A stretch of 64,000 nucleotides of DNA from Polyangiaceae bacterium. Its GTDB lineage: Bacteria; Myxococcota_A; Polyangia; Polyangiales; Polyangiaceae. Below, piece by piece: positions 44,935-53,006 of the stretch; positions within the stretch are counted from its first letter, which is position 1, and every line of letters begins with the position of its first letter. The DNA lies in NCBI GenBank assembly GCA_019637295.1, contig JAHBVX010000014.1, forward strand, positions 1 through 64,000. The letters run 5' to 3'. The notes beneath the pieces are model-generated. The model worked only from the letters and a program-made list of their open reading frames with translations, did not search any database and was not told the origin of the DNA. The translations under genes and the position numbers were made by a program.

Positions 44935-45967
44935 AGCTGACCTCCAGTGCGTCGATCGCACGCTTCAGCTCCGAGAGCACAGCCGACTGGGGCGCGACCC
45001 TCGCTAGATCGTCCAACGCTCCGCGCAGCTGCCTGCGGATCCGTTCGCGCGGGGTATCCCCGAGCCTCTCCCGCAGGCGCTCCGCCAGCACCTCCGGGTG
45101 CGTGTCTCGCCGCGCCACCTCCCGCGCCAGGTGCGTCAGCTTGGCGTAGCTCAGCTCGTCCACGGACTCGGCCAGCCAGGCCCAGGGCCAGGTCGCGCGG
45201 GAGTGCAGCAGATCTTCGTGCCCCTTGTGGCAACGCGACTCGCTGGCGAGGCCGCCCCAGTCGTCCGCCATCTGCAGGCCAACGCCGAGCTCCCGACCGA
45301 AGCGAGCCGCCGCGGCGATCTGCTCGGCGCGGCCCCCCGCGGCGATCACGCCGAGCTGCGCCCCGAGCTGCATCAACGCGCCAGTCTTCAGGCTGGTGAT
45401 CACGCGAACGACGGCGGGTAGCTCGCGCTGGGGCAGCTCCGCCACCCGCGTGGAGAGATCCAGTGCCTGCCCTTGATGCGCACGGAGCTGAGTCCGCGAG
45501 ATGGCGCGCCGCAAGGCCAGCTCGGTGCTGGGATGCAGCGCGAGCCGCGCGAGCAGTTGGTAGGGCCAGAAATACAGCCAGGAGCCGAGGTTCAGCGCCT
45601 TGGGCATGCCGATGGTGACGTGCAGCGCCGGCGCTCCGCGCCGGTAGGCCGAGCCGTCCTCGATGTCGTCGATCACGAGGGAGCCGGCGTGGAGCGCCTC
45701 CACGATCGCGAGCAGCTCCCCAGGCGCCTCGCCGCGACCGCCTCCGAGTCGATGTCCCGCCTCGACCAGGCGGGCTCGAAACTCCTTTCCGGGACGGCGC
45801 AGGAGCGTCGCGAGCGGCCCATACAGCGCCGACTCCCACACCTCCCAGGGCACCGAGGGTTCGTCCGGGCCGACGAGGTCGGCGAGCCCGTCGGTCGAGA
45901 ACTGCTCGTCGAGCAGCGCCGAGAGCAACGTGGGGCTGTCGCTCAGATCCAATGCAGTGTTCGTCAT
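44927..45967 (-). CDS. crtE: Geranylgeranyl diphosphate synthase
   Basis: 346 residues from ATG 45967, overlapping the crtY stop (ATGA). The first Asp-rich motif DDIED in SLVIDDIEDGSAYRRG is intact, and the helix LRRAISRTQLRAHQGQALDL follows. The second motif reads QMADDWGGLASE, so the third Asp of DDxxD is Gly; enzymes of this family tolerate change there but the usual K-x4-D context is altered. It makes GGPP from FPP or shorter prenyl donors for crtB. Confidence 0.88.
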   Translation of the reverse strand: MTNTALDLSDSPTLLSALLDEQFSTDGLADLVGPDEPSVPWEVWESALYGPLATLLRRPGKEFRARLVEAGHRLGGGRGEAPGELLAIVEALHAGSLVIDDIEDGSAYRRGAPALHVTIGMPKALNLGSWLYFWPYQLLARLALHPSTELALRRAISRTQLRAHQGQALDLSTRVAELPQRELPAVVRVITSLKTGALMQLGAQLGVIAAGGRAEQIAAAARFGRELGVGLQMADDWGGLASESRCHKGHEDLLHSRATWPWAWLAESVDELSYAKLTHLAREVARRDTHPEVLAERLRERLGDTPRERIRRQLRGALDDLARVAPQSAVLSELKRAIDALEVSYG

Positions 45968-47109
45968 GAAAAGGCTCCTCGACTGATGGCCATGGAGAGG
46001 GAGATCCCTCGGGGCGGCCGACCGCAAACGATTCGGGCGCGATCGGCGCCGGTGGTGTCATGCGCGTAGAAGCGGCGGATCGCGTCGCTCGGCAGGCCGT
46101 AGAACCGCTCGAGCACGTTGCGACGGTCCTCTGGCGCAAAGGCCGCGAACAGCAGCCGATTCAGCCAGGAGCTGAAGCGCAGCTGGCGCGCTTGTCGAGC
46201 GACCAGGCGATCGAGTGCAGGACCCGCCAGCGCTTCGGGTGCCGACGCGGCGATCAACTGTGCCAAGCGCAGCGCCAGCGGAAAGCTGTAGCCGGTGGTC
46301 GGATGAAACCAGCCCCCGCGGTAACCGGCGACGAGCGGCGTCGTGCTCCGTGACGGGGGCGCAGCGCGCCAGGGCAGCGGCAGGACCCCCTGCTCTTCCC
46401 GCTCGATGGCTTCGACGTGCAGTCCGCGTTCGGCAGCGTAGCGCAGCACCTCGCGACGCAGCCGTTCGATGTCGAGGGTGGGCGAGTCGGAGAAGTAGGT
46501 GTCCTCGACGAGCACGCGACGCGGCGAGAAGGGCAGCACATAGAAGAAGCGATAGCCGTCCGTCTGCGGCACGCACGCGTCCATCAGCACCGGCTCGGTC
46601 ACCGGTGCGTCTGCGGACAGGGTGAGCTCGAGGCCGACGAACTTCTGGTACGCCGCCTGGCCTTCCACGGCGCTCGGCTCGGGACCTCGCGCGTCCACCA
46701 CCAGGTCCCCCGACAACACCACGCCGTCGTCCAGGGTCACCTGGTGGGCGCCAACCTCCGCGGCCCGCTGCCCCGTGAGCAGGTGCCACCCGCGGCGCGC
46801 GAAGGTCTGCTCCACCACGTCCGCGAAGCGGGCGCTGGTCACGGCGCTGTAGGGCTCGGTCAGCCGCCGCACCCGGCGCGGGAAGCTCACGTCGTAGCCG
46901 GGCCACGTCCGCTCCACGAGGGGAGCGACCATCGCCTCGAGCCCCGCGGGGACGTCGCCGGCGTGGAAGCACCAGGTGTGGTTGCCCCCCACCCGGGCGC
47001 CCTGCTCGATCAGCGCCACCCGAGCCTCGGGTCGCGTTTGGTCGAGCGCCAGCGCGATCAAGCCGTTCTGTAGCCCTCCGCCCACGAGTAGGTAGTCGAC
47101 GTCTAGCAT
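45964..47109 (-). CDS. crtY: Lycopene beta-cyclase
   Basis: 381 residues from ATG 47109; upstream residues in the longer frame fall in the promoter. It has FAD/NAD-binding DYLLVGGGLQNGLIALAL, NHTWCFH, the CrtY motif PFSPRRVLVEDTYFSD, and GYRGGWFHPTTGYSFPLALRLA. It closes both ends of lycopene, giving beta-carotene. It is the first gene of the crtY-E-I-B-(membrane protein)-carH operon, each gene overlapping the next. No ketolase or hydroxylase is recognised nearby, so the end product is probably beta-carotene or something modified by the 5-TM protein. Confidence 0.92.
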   Translation of the reverse strand: MLDVDYLLVGGGLQNGLIALALDQTRPEARVALIEQGARVGGNHTWCFHAGDVPAGLEAMVAPLVERTWPGYDVSFPRRVRRLTEPYSAVTSARFADVVEQTFARRGWHLLTGQRAAEVGAHQVTLDDGVVLSGDLVVDARGPEPSAVEGQAAYQKFVGLELTLSADAPVTEPVLMDACVPQTDGYRFFYVLPFSPRRVLVEDTYFSDSPTLDIERLRREVLRYAAERGLHVEAIEREEQGVLPLPWRAAPPSRSTTPLVAGYRGGWFHPTTGYSFPLALRLAQLIAASAPEALAGPALDRLVARQARQLRFSSWLNRLLFAAFAPEDRRNVLERFYGLPSDAIRRFYAHDTTGADRARIVCGRPPRGISLSMAISRGAFS

Positions 47110-47128
47110 TTGTTCACTTGCTGTAGAA

Positions 47129-47182
47129 GTCTTAGGTGGACATCTACCCGTCGTCAACCCATAGTGTCTAACTAATGTCTAA
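47129..47182 (-). promoter_or_regulatory. Carotenoid operon promoter with 11-bp-phased CarH-like sites
   Basis: On the minus strand, TTGACG (47157-47152) and TAAGAC (47134-47129) with a 17-bp spacer form a housekeeping-type promoter 20 bp before the crtY ATG. Just upstream lie two direct copies of TTAGACA (47182-47176 and 47171-47165), exactly 11 bp apart; a third 11-bp unit in the same phase would cover the -35 box. CarH tetramers bind 11-bp direct repeats with a TnnACA core, which TTAGACA satisfies. Confidence 0.6.
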
Positions 47183-47270
47183 TAGAAGACCGGAGGTAGC
47201 CGCGCCCTGGAGCAGCGCGGGACTGCTGCCGAATGCCACGGCCATCCTCCGTCCGGGCGACACTGCTCCC

Positions 47271-48158
47271 GTGCTCCTTCAGGTCCGCGACGTGACCCAG
47301 CGCTACGGCGCCGCCCGGGCGCTCGATGGCCTGTCCCTCGCGGTGCGGCGGGGCGAGACCCTGGGCCTGCTCGGGCCGAACGGCGCCGGCAAGACCACGC
47401 TGATGCACTTGATGGCCGGCGTGCTCGCGCCCACCGGCGGCACGGTGCTGCTCGACGGACGGGGATCGCCGAGCAGCCCAGCGACTCGCCGCCGGATCGG
47501 CATCGCTCCCCAGGACCTCGCGCTCTACACCGAGCTGACCGCCGAGGAGAACCTGCGCTTCTTCGCGCGCCTGTACGGACTGCGGGGGCGGGCGCTGAGC
47601 CTGGCGGTCGAGCGAGCGTTGGCGCTCGCCGAGCTGACCGCACGGCGCCATCATCGCGTACACACCTTCTCGGGCGGGATGCAGCGTCGCCTGAACCTCG
47701 CGTGCGCGGTCGTGCACGGCCCGGACCTCGTGCTGCTCGACGAGCCCACCGTCGGCGTCGATCCGCAGTCGCGCGGCCACGTGTTCGACTCGCTCGAGCG
47801 ACTCAAGGCCCTCGGACACACGCTGGTGTACTCGACCCACTACATGGAAGAGGCAGAGCGGCTCTGCGATCGCATCGCCGTGATCGATCACGGACGGCTC
47901 CTGGCGTGCGGCACTCTGCACGAGCTCGTTCGGCGCCACGGCGGGGGCCACCGCGTCAGGGCGCGGCTGACGCGGCATCCCGACGATGTGTCCTCGGGCA
48001 CCATCGTCGGCGACGAGCAGGAGTGGGTGTTGCCGGACGCGGCGCAGGCCACGGAGCTCGCGCTGAAGCTCGGGTCCTCGGCCAGCTCGCTCGCCGTGCG
48101 GCCCCCCGACCTCGAGACCGTGTTCTTCACGCTCACCGGCCGGAGTCTGCGGGACTGA
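47271..48158 (+). CDS. ABC transporter ATP-binding protein (DrrA/NatA-like)
   Basis: The GTG at 47271 opens MLLQVRDVTQRYGAARALDGLSL, a standard domain start; an ATG at 47175 adds 32 unlikely residues and lies in the operator region. Walker A is GPNGAGKTT, the signature FSGGMQRRLNLA and Walker B LVLLDEPTVGVD, with the switch His in YSTHYMEEAERL. A 70-residue C-terminal extension is typical of DrrA-type drug or lipid exporters. It pairs with the permease starting 2 bp later. It is divergent from crtY, so light control is possible. Confidence 0.88.
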   Translation: MLLQVRDVTQRYGAARALDGLSLAVRRGETLGLLGPNGAGKTTLMHLMAGVLAPTGGTVLLDGRGSPSSPATRRRIGIAPQDLALYTELTAEENLRFFARLYGLRGRALSLAVERALALAELTARRHHRVHTFSGGMQRRLNLACAVVHGPDLVLLDEPTVGVDPQSRGHVFDSLERLKALGHTLVYSTHYMEEAERLCDRIAVIDHGRLLACGTLHELVRRHGGGHRVRARLTRHPDDVSSGTIVGDEQEWVLPDAAQATELALKLGSSASSLAVRPPDLETVFFTLTGRSLRD

Positions 48159-48160
48159 CC

Positions 48161-49228
48161 ATGGCCGCCGTCACCATCGCGCTCAAGGATCTTCGCCTGC
48201 TCGCACGCGACCGAGTTGCCCTGTTCTGGGTGCTGGGCTTTCCGCTGCTGTTCGCGCTGCTGTTCGGCAGCGTGCTGTCCGCGGCCGCGGACGACTCGGG
48301 CCGCACCTTCAATCTCGTGCTGGTGGACGACGTCGACTCGCCACAGTCGCGCGCGCTGCTCGCGGCGCTGGCCTCGGCGCCGGGCTTCTCCACGGAGCGC
48401 GCGAGCCGAGACGCGGCGCACACGCTCGTGCGGCGCGGCGAGCGGCTGGCCTTCGTGCGGGTACGCGACGTGTCGGGCGAGCTGGGGCTCGAGCTCGGCG
48501 TGGATCCGACCCGGGCCGGCGAGAGTCGCGCGCTCTCGGCGGCGCTCGCGCGGGTCACGATCCCCAGCGACGGCGCCGGCGCATTGCCACCGCTGAGCAT
48601 CGACACGACCGAGGTTGGGCGCACCTCCGAGGACTCGAGCTTCGCGATCGCTTTTCCCGCCGCGCTGCTCTGGGGTCTGATGGGCTCCGCGGCCACCTTC
48701 GCCGTGAGTTGGGTGGCGGAGCGCACCCGGGGCACGGATCTCCGCCTGCGGAGCGCGCCCATCTCGGGAGCGACCGTGCTCGCGGGCAAGGCCCTGGCTT
48801 GCTTTCTCGCCTGCCTGCTGGGCTCCGGCGTGCTGGTGGTGTTCGGGTGGGCAGCCCTCGGCATCGTTGCGGGCAGCTGGCTCGCCGTCGTCGCCTCCGT
48901 GGTCAGCATCGCGCTCTGCTTCGTCGGGCTGACGACGCTGCTGGGCATGCTCGGGCGCACCGAGCAGGCCGTGGCCGGTGCGGGCTGGGCGACGCTCATC
49001 CTGCTGGCGATGCTCGGCGGGGCCATGGTGCCCCTCGCCGCGATGCCCGACTGGCTGCGTCGCGCGAGCGACGTCTCCCCGGTCAAGTGGGGAATCAGCG
49101 CGCTGGAGGGCGCGTATTTCCGAGACTTCTCCGGACTCGAGCTGCTCGGACCCTGCGCCGTGCTCTTGGGCGTTGGCGTCGCCTCCTTCGCCCTGGGCCT
49201 CGAGCTGATGGCGCGACGCGCACGCTGA
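48161..49228 (+). CDS. ABC-2 type transporter permease
   Basis: 355 residues. An N-terminal helix LARDRVALFWVLGFPLLFALLFGSVL is followed by an extracytoplasmic domain of about 150 residues (DDSGRTFNLVLVDDVDSPQSRALLAALASAPGF...), then five helices (FPAALLWGLMGSAATFAVSW, ALACFLACLLGSGVLVVFGWAALGIVAGSWLAVVASVVSIALCFVGL, ATLILLAMLGGAMVPL, LLGPCAVLLGVGVASFALGL). This is the ABC-2 (NatB/YhaP-like) layout; it forms an exporter with the upstream ATPase. The substrate is unknown. Confidence 0.88.
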   Translation: MAAVTIALKDLRLLARDRVALFWVLGFPLLFALLFGSVLSAAADDSGRTFNLVLVDDVDSPQSRALLAALASAPGFSTERASRDAAHTLVRRGERLAFVRVRDVSGELGLELGVDPTRAGESRALSAALARVTIPSDGAGALPPLSIDTTEVGRTSEDSSFAIAFPAALLWGLMGSAATFAVSWVAERTRGTDLRLRSAPISGATVLAGKALACFLACLLGSGVLVVFGWAALGIVAGSWLAVVASVVSIALCFVGLTTLLGMLGRTEQAVAGAGWATLILLAMLGGAMVPLAAMPDWLRRASDVSPVKWGISALEGAYFRDFSGLELLGPCAVLLGVGVASFALGLELMARRAR

Positions 49229-49264
49229 GCCCTTCGAGCGAGAAACGGCGTACCCTACCGGGTG

Positions 49265-50044
49265 ATGGGAGTCTCGAGAGCCGCCGAGCTGCGCCCCGTC
49301 GCGCTGAGGCTGAGCGTCAACTGTAGCGGCTGCGGTCGCACGGTCGCGCTCGCCGGGCCCCTGCGCGCGGTGCGCTGCCCGGCGTGCGATCACCAGGTCG
49401 TGACCCCCGCGTCGGTGTGGCTCGAGCTGCTCGGCCTGGCAGACCGCGAGAGCTTCGCGGCGCCCCCCGCGGCGGGAGTGCAGCGGCACGAGGTGCAGAC
49501 GCCCGCCGGTCGCTTCAAGCTGGAGCTGACCTTCGTGGCGCCGTGCTGTGACCCCTGCGCGTTGCCGCTCGGCCTGCTGGAGACCGGGGCCACGGGCAAG
49601 GCTTCCTGCGCGCGCTGCGCAGCGACGCTCTACTCGCAGCCCGCGCCGCTCTGGCTGCGACACGAGCTGGCGACGGCCATGCAGATCTACGCGCCGTCGA
49701 TCGAGTCGGCGGACGGCGCGACGCGCGCCGTCGACGGTCGCTTCTGGGTCATCTTCCAGGGCACACCGCCGAGCCTTCGCGAGAAGCGAAACGAGCGGCT
49801 GCAAGCGGAGGCCCAAGAGCGCGCCGCGATCTCCAATCGACTGCTCGCCGAGGGCCCGGCGCCCGTGGTCGGCCCCGGCGGGCCCATGTTCCCCATCGGA
49901 GTCGTCCCCGAGAAGCCGCCGAACCGCACCTGGCTCGTGGCGTTGATCTTGGTCGTGCTCGTGGGGCTGATGGCCCTCAAGCTGATGCAGGACAGCCGCG
50001 AGGACGACGTGTTCGGCGCGCCCAAGAAGGGCCTCTTTCGCTGA
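49265..50044 (+). CDS. Membrane-anchored zinc-ribbon protein
   Basis: 259 residues. The N-terminus has a double CxxC zinc ribbon (VNCSGCGRTVALAGPLRAVRCPACDHQ), a second Cys group (CCDPCALPL...CARCAATL) may hold another metal, and a single C-terminal TM helix (TWLVALILVVLVGLMALKLM) precedes an acidic tail. No family recognised. It lies just upstream of the UbiB-like gene on the same strand. Confidence 0.65.
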   Translation: MGVSRAAELRPVALRLSVNCSGCGRTVALAGPLRAVRCPACDHQVVTPASVWLELLGLADRESFAAPPAAGVQRHEVQTPAGRFKLELTFVAPCCDPCALPLGLLETGATGKASCARCAATLYSQPAPLWLRHELATAMQIYAPSIESADGATRAVDGRFWVIFQGTPPSLREKRNERLQAEAQERAAISNRLLAEGPAPVVGPGGPMFPIGVVPEKPPNRTWLVALILVVLVGLMALKLMQDSREDDVFGAPKKGLFR

Positions 50045-50073
50045 CCGGGGGCTGCTAGAGTCCGCCCCCCGAG

Positions 50074-51378
50074 ATGCGTTGGCTCTCTCTGATAGCGAGG
50101 TTCTTCGCCATCCTGGTCGTGGGGCTCACGGTGCTGGTGCCCTTCGCGCTCAGGCGCATCGTGAAGCTTCGCGCGCCACTCGCCGAGCGGCAGGAGCTGT
50201 TCGGCGCGCATCTGGCGAGGCTGCTCGAGCGGCTGGGCGCGACGTTCATCAAGTTCGGTCAGATCCTGTCGACCCGTCCGGATCTGCTCAGCCCTCCCGT
50301 GCTGCTGGCGCTCGCCCGCCTCCAGGACGACGTTCCGCCCGCCAGCTTCGCGTGTGTGCGGCGAGTGCTCGACGAGGACCTCGGTGAGGACTGGCAAGCG
50401 GCCATCGTGGAGCTGGACGAGCGACCCGTCGCTGCCGCATCGGTGGCGCAGGTCCATCGCGGGGTGCTCGCGGATGGGCGCGAGGTCGCGGTCAAAGTGC
50501 AGCGTCCGGACGCGCCGGCGCAGATCGACAGGGACCTCGCCATCTTGACCTTCTGGGCGCGGGCGGTGGACCTCATCCCCGCGGTGCGCATGCTGAGCTT
50601 GCCCGGCGCGGTGGAGCGATTCGGAGAAGCCCTTCGCGGGCAGCTCGACTTTCGCCAGGAGGCCGCTAACAACCGGCGCTTCGCCAAGAACTTCGCGGAG
50701 GTGGAGGGCGTCGGGGTTCCGCCGCTGGTCGACGAGCTGTGCAGCGCGCGCGTGCTGGTGATGGACTTCATCGCTGGCGTGAAGGCCACCGAGCCGGAGC
50801 GCGTGGGTGGAGACCGCAAGAAGCTCGCGCGGGTCGGGGGCGAGACCGTCCTGCGCATGATCTTCCAGGACGGCTTCGTCCACGCGGACCTCCACCCGGG
50901 CAACATCATCCTGACGCCGGACGACCGCGTGGTGCTCATCGATCTGGGCATGGTCAGCGAGATCCCGCAGGACCTGCTGCGCCCCTGGGTCGAGACCTTC
51001 GTCGCGCTAGCGCAGCAGGATGGCGCCACCGCCGCGCGGCTGTTCTACACCTACGCGCCGAGCGTGGGCAGCGCGGACTACGCATCGTTCGAGCGCGACG
51101 TGATCGAGAACCTGGAGGGCTTGTATGGCAAGCGACTCGGCGAGGTCGAGGTCAGCGTGGCCGTCACCGGGATGATGAACGTCCTGCGTCGTCACCGCGT
51201 CCAGATCGACCCGACCTTCACGGTGGTGAACATCGCGCTGCTCGTCGCTGAAGGTCTGGGTAAGCAGCTCGATCCGGACATCGACTTGGTGCCGCTGGCA
51301 CAGCCCTATCTCGCGCGGGCCATGTTGCAGGCGCCTCCCGGGCGACCGCCCTGGCGCGAGGTGCCCAGCGCGCTCTAG
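50074..51378 (+). CDS. ABC1/UbiB-family atypical protein kinase-like protein
   Basis: 434 residues. An N-terminal hydrophobic stretch (LSLIARFFAILVVGLTVLVPFAL) anchors it. The family motif KxGQ appears as FIKFGQILSTRPDLLSPPVLLALARLQDDVPP, then the Ala-rich loop AAASVAQVHRG, VAVKVQRP, catalytic HADLHPGNI and DLGM. These proteins support ubiquinone synthesis or lipid handling, using an ATPase-like activity. No ubi genes flank it. Confidence 0.88.
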   Translation: MRWLSLIARFFAILVVGLTVLVPFALRRIVKLRAPLAERQELFGAHLARLLERLGATFIKFGQILSTRPDLLSPPVLLALARLQDDVPPASFACVRRVLDEDLGEDWQAAIVELDERPVAAASVAQVHRGVLADGREVAVKVQRPDAPAQIDRDLAILTFWARAVDLIPAVRMLSLPGAVERFGEALRGQLDFRQEAANNRRFAKNFAEVEGVGVPPLVDELCSARVLVMDFIAGVKATEPERVGGDRKKLARVGGETVLRMIFQDGFVHADLHPGNIILTPDDRVVLIDLGMVSEIPQDLLRPWVETFVALAQQDGATAARLFYTYAPSVGSADYASFERDVIENLEGLYGKRLGEVEVSVAVTGMMNVLRRHRVQIDPTFTVVNIALLVAEGLGKQLDPDIDLVPLAQPYLARAMLQAPPGRPPWREVPSAL

Positions 51379-51385
51379 GTCCGCT

Positions 51386-51778
51386 TCAGCTACGGCTCTT
51401 CGCCCGCGGCACGCGCACGTCGTCGTTGGTGCCCGCGCGGCCGTCCGGTCCGGGACTGATCACGGCCAAGCCGTCGTCGTCGCAGTGAATGCGCAGGCGC
51501 GAGCCCCAGGGATCTTCCGTGCTCGCTCCCTCCTTCAGGAACCGCTCGTGCTCGAGCTGCGAGAGGGTGGGGCAGCCGCTGGAGTCCGCGTTCTCGCTCT
51601 TCCAGGACTCGGCGGCCTCGAGCACCTGCTGCGCGCTGGTGAGCGCGCGGTCCACCTGCCCGGTCTCCTTCTTGAATGACAAGAGCCACGCCGCGCCGCT
51701 GACGACCACGGCGAGCATGGCCGCGCTCAGCGCGAGCTCGACGGTCGTGATGCCTCGCTGACGTGCTCGTTGCTTCAT
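51386..51778 (-). CDS. Type II secretion-like pseudopilin
   Basis: 130 residues. The short basic leader MKQRARQRG is followed by ITTVELALSAAMLAVVVSGAAWLL, which fits a prepilin peptidase site after Gly with Glu at mature position 5. The C-terminal part (EDPWGSRLRIHCDDDGLAVISPGPDGRAGTNDD) is the GspG-type calcium-loop region. It stands alone, away from gsp or pil genes, so it may serve a system encoded elsewhere. Confidence 0.75.
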   Translation of the reverse strand: MKQRARQRGITTVELALSAAMLAVVVSGAAWLLSFKKETGQVDRALTSAQQVLEAAESWKSENADSSGCPTLSQLEHERFLKEGASTEDPWGSRLRIHCDDDGLAVISPGPDGRAGTNDDVRVPRAKSRS

Positions 51779-51961
51779 GCTCGCGAGACTGAGCAACGAC
51801 CATGCCACGCGAAATCGTCCCGGATTCGCGGCGGATGCGTGCCTCTGTGAACCCGCAGGCGCGTCAGCTTGGCGACAGTCGCCGCTCGGGGTCAGCGAGC
51901 CGTGACAAGTTGTCATCTCGCTCCGACCCGGCGCCGGCAGGGCGGCTTGGGTCAGCGTTCT

Positions 51962-52726
51962 TCAACACCCGCCGCAGGCGGCGACGCCCTGCACGCAGTA
52001 CGAGTCCCACTCGACCTGGCAGCAGAACGAGTCCGACGCGCAGACGCAGGCTTGGATGCTCGAGTTGGTGCAGCCGGGAGTCGAGTGCACCTGGCAGCAG
52101 TTGTGCGTGCCTCCTCCGCCCGTGCACGAGCCGCACCCCTGGCTCACGCCCTGCACGCAGTACGAGTCCCACTCGACCTGGCAGCAGAAGGAGTCTGACG
52201 CGCACACGCAGCTCTGAATCGAGGGCACGCTGCAGCCGGGGTACGAGTGAGCCTGGCAGCAGTCGCCGGTGGACCCGCCTGTCCCACCCGTCCCGCCGGT
52301 TCCTCCGGAGCCGCTGGTTCCACCCGTCCCGCCGGTTCCGCCGAAGCCGCTGGTTCCGCCGAAGCCGCTCGTGCCCCCGGTGGCCCCAGTGCCGCCCGCG
52401 CCGGTGCCGCCCGCGCCGGTGCCGCCCGCGCCGGTGCCGCCCGCGCCGGTGCCGCCCGTCGCGCTGCTTCCGCCGAGGCCGCCGGTCGCGCCGGTGCCTC
52501 CGGCTCCGAAGCCGCCAAAGGCTGCCGCGTCGGTGCCCGCGTCTGCACCCCCGCCGCCGGGCAGGCCACCGAAGCCCGGAAAGCCGCCGCCCGGGTTCAC
52601 CCCGGTCTCCATGGCTCCACCGTCCGTCGGCGGGATCCCCGGACCGAGGTTCACGTCGGCCTCGGCACAGCCAGACAACCACAGGAGCCCGATCAGGGCG
52701 CCGCCCAAGGACGCTGCGCGCTTCAT
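51962..52726 (-). CDS. Lipoprotein with Gly/Thr linker and duplicated Cys-rich domain
   Basis: 254 residues from ATG 52726. The signal peptide ends LLWLSGC (lipobox). About 100 residues of GGTGAGGTGA-type linker come from exact 15-bp DNA repeats (four in a row near 52400-52450) plus GFGGTS repeats. The C-terminus has two copies of a roughly 45-residue module: CCQ-x-H-x-x-PGC, IQ-x-CVCASDSFCC and QVEWDSYCVQGV. The Cys spacing suggests disulphide-rich extracellular domains. The repeats make the linker prone to length change without breaking the frame. Confidence 0.75.
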   Translation of the reverse strand: MKRAASLGGALIGLLWLSGCAEADVNLGPGIPPTDGGAMETGVNPGGGFPGFGGLPGGGGADAGTDAAAFGGFGAGGTGATGGLGGSSATGGTGAGGTGAGGTGAGGTGAGGTGATGGTSGFGGTSGFGGTGGTGGTSGSGGTGGTGGTGGSTGDCCQAHSYPGCSVPSIQSCVCASDSFCCQVEWDSYCVQGVSQGCGSCTGGGGTHNCCQVHSTPGCTNSSIQACVCASDSFCCQVEWDSYCVQGVAACGGC

Positions 52727-53006
52727 CCGACCCTCACGCTAGCATAGGGCGCCGCCCCCGGCAGGCGGCGCGGCCCCTGGCTCTCGAGCAGGAGCTTCTC
52801 GGACTCTCTTCTGGTTGGTCCGCCGCGGAAACGCCAGCGAGCCAGCCCGTACCCGAGACCCGCCCACGGACACGCCTCATCGCAAGCTCCGCCGCAGCCC
52901 GACCGCAGCTGCGCCGCAAGGTTTCCCCGCCCTACGAACTCACATCGAGCCGCCGCGACCGTAGGCGCTACGACGCCCGCGCGTCACCCGGGTAGCCAAA
53001 CCGCGC

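Noticed and set aside
47175-47270. Extended N-terminus of the ABC ATPase from ATG 47175
   Set aside because: It would place coding sequence on the carotenoid operator repeats, uses rare AGA codons, and precedes the normal domain start.
52269-52742. Proline-rich plus-strand frame (PPVPPVPP type)
   Set aside because: It is the complement of the Gly/Thr linker of the lipoprotein; that strand has the signal peptide and Cys domains.
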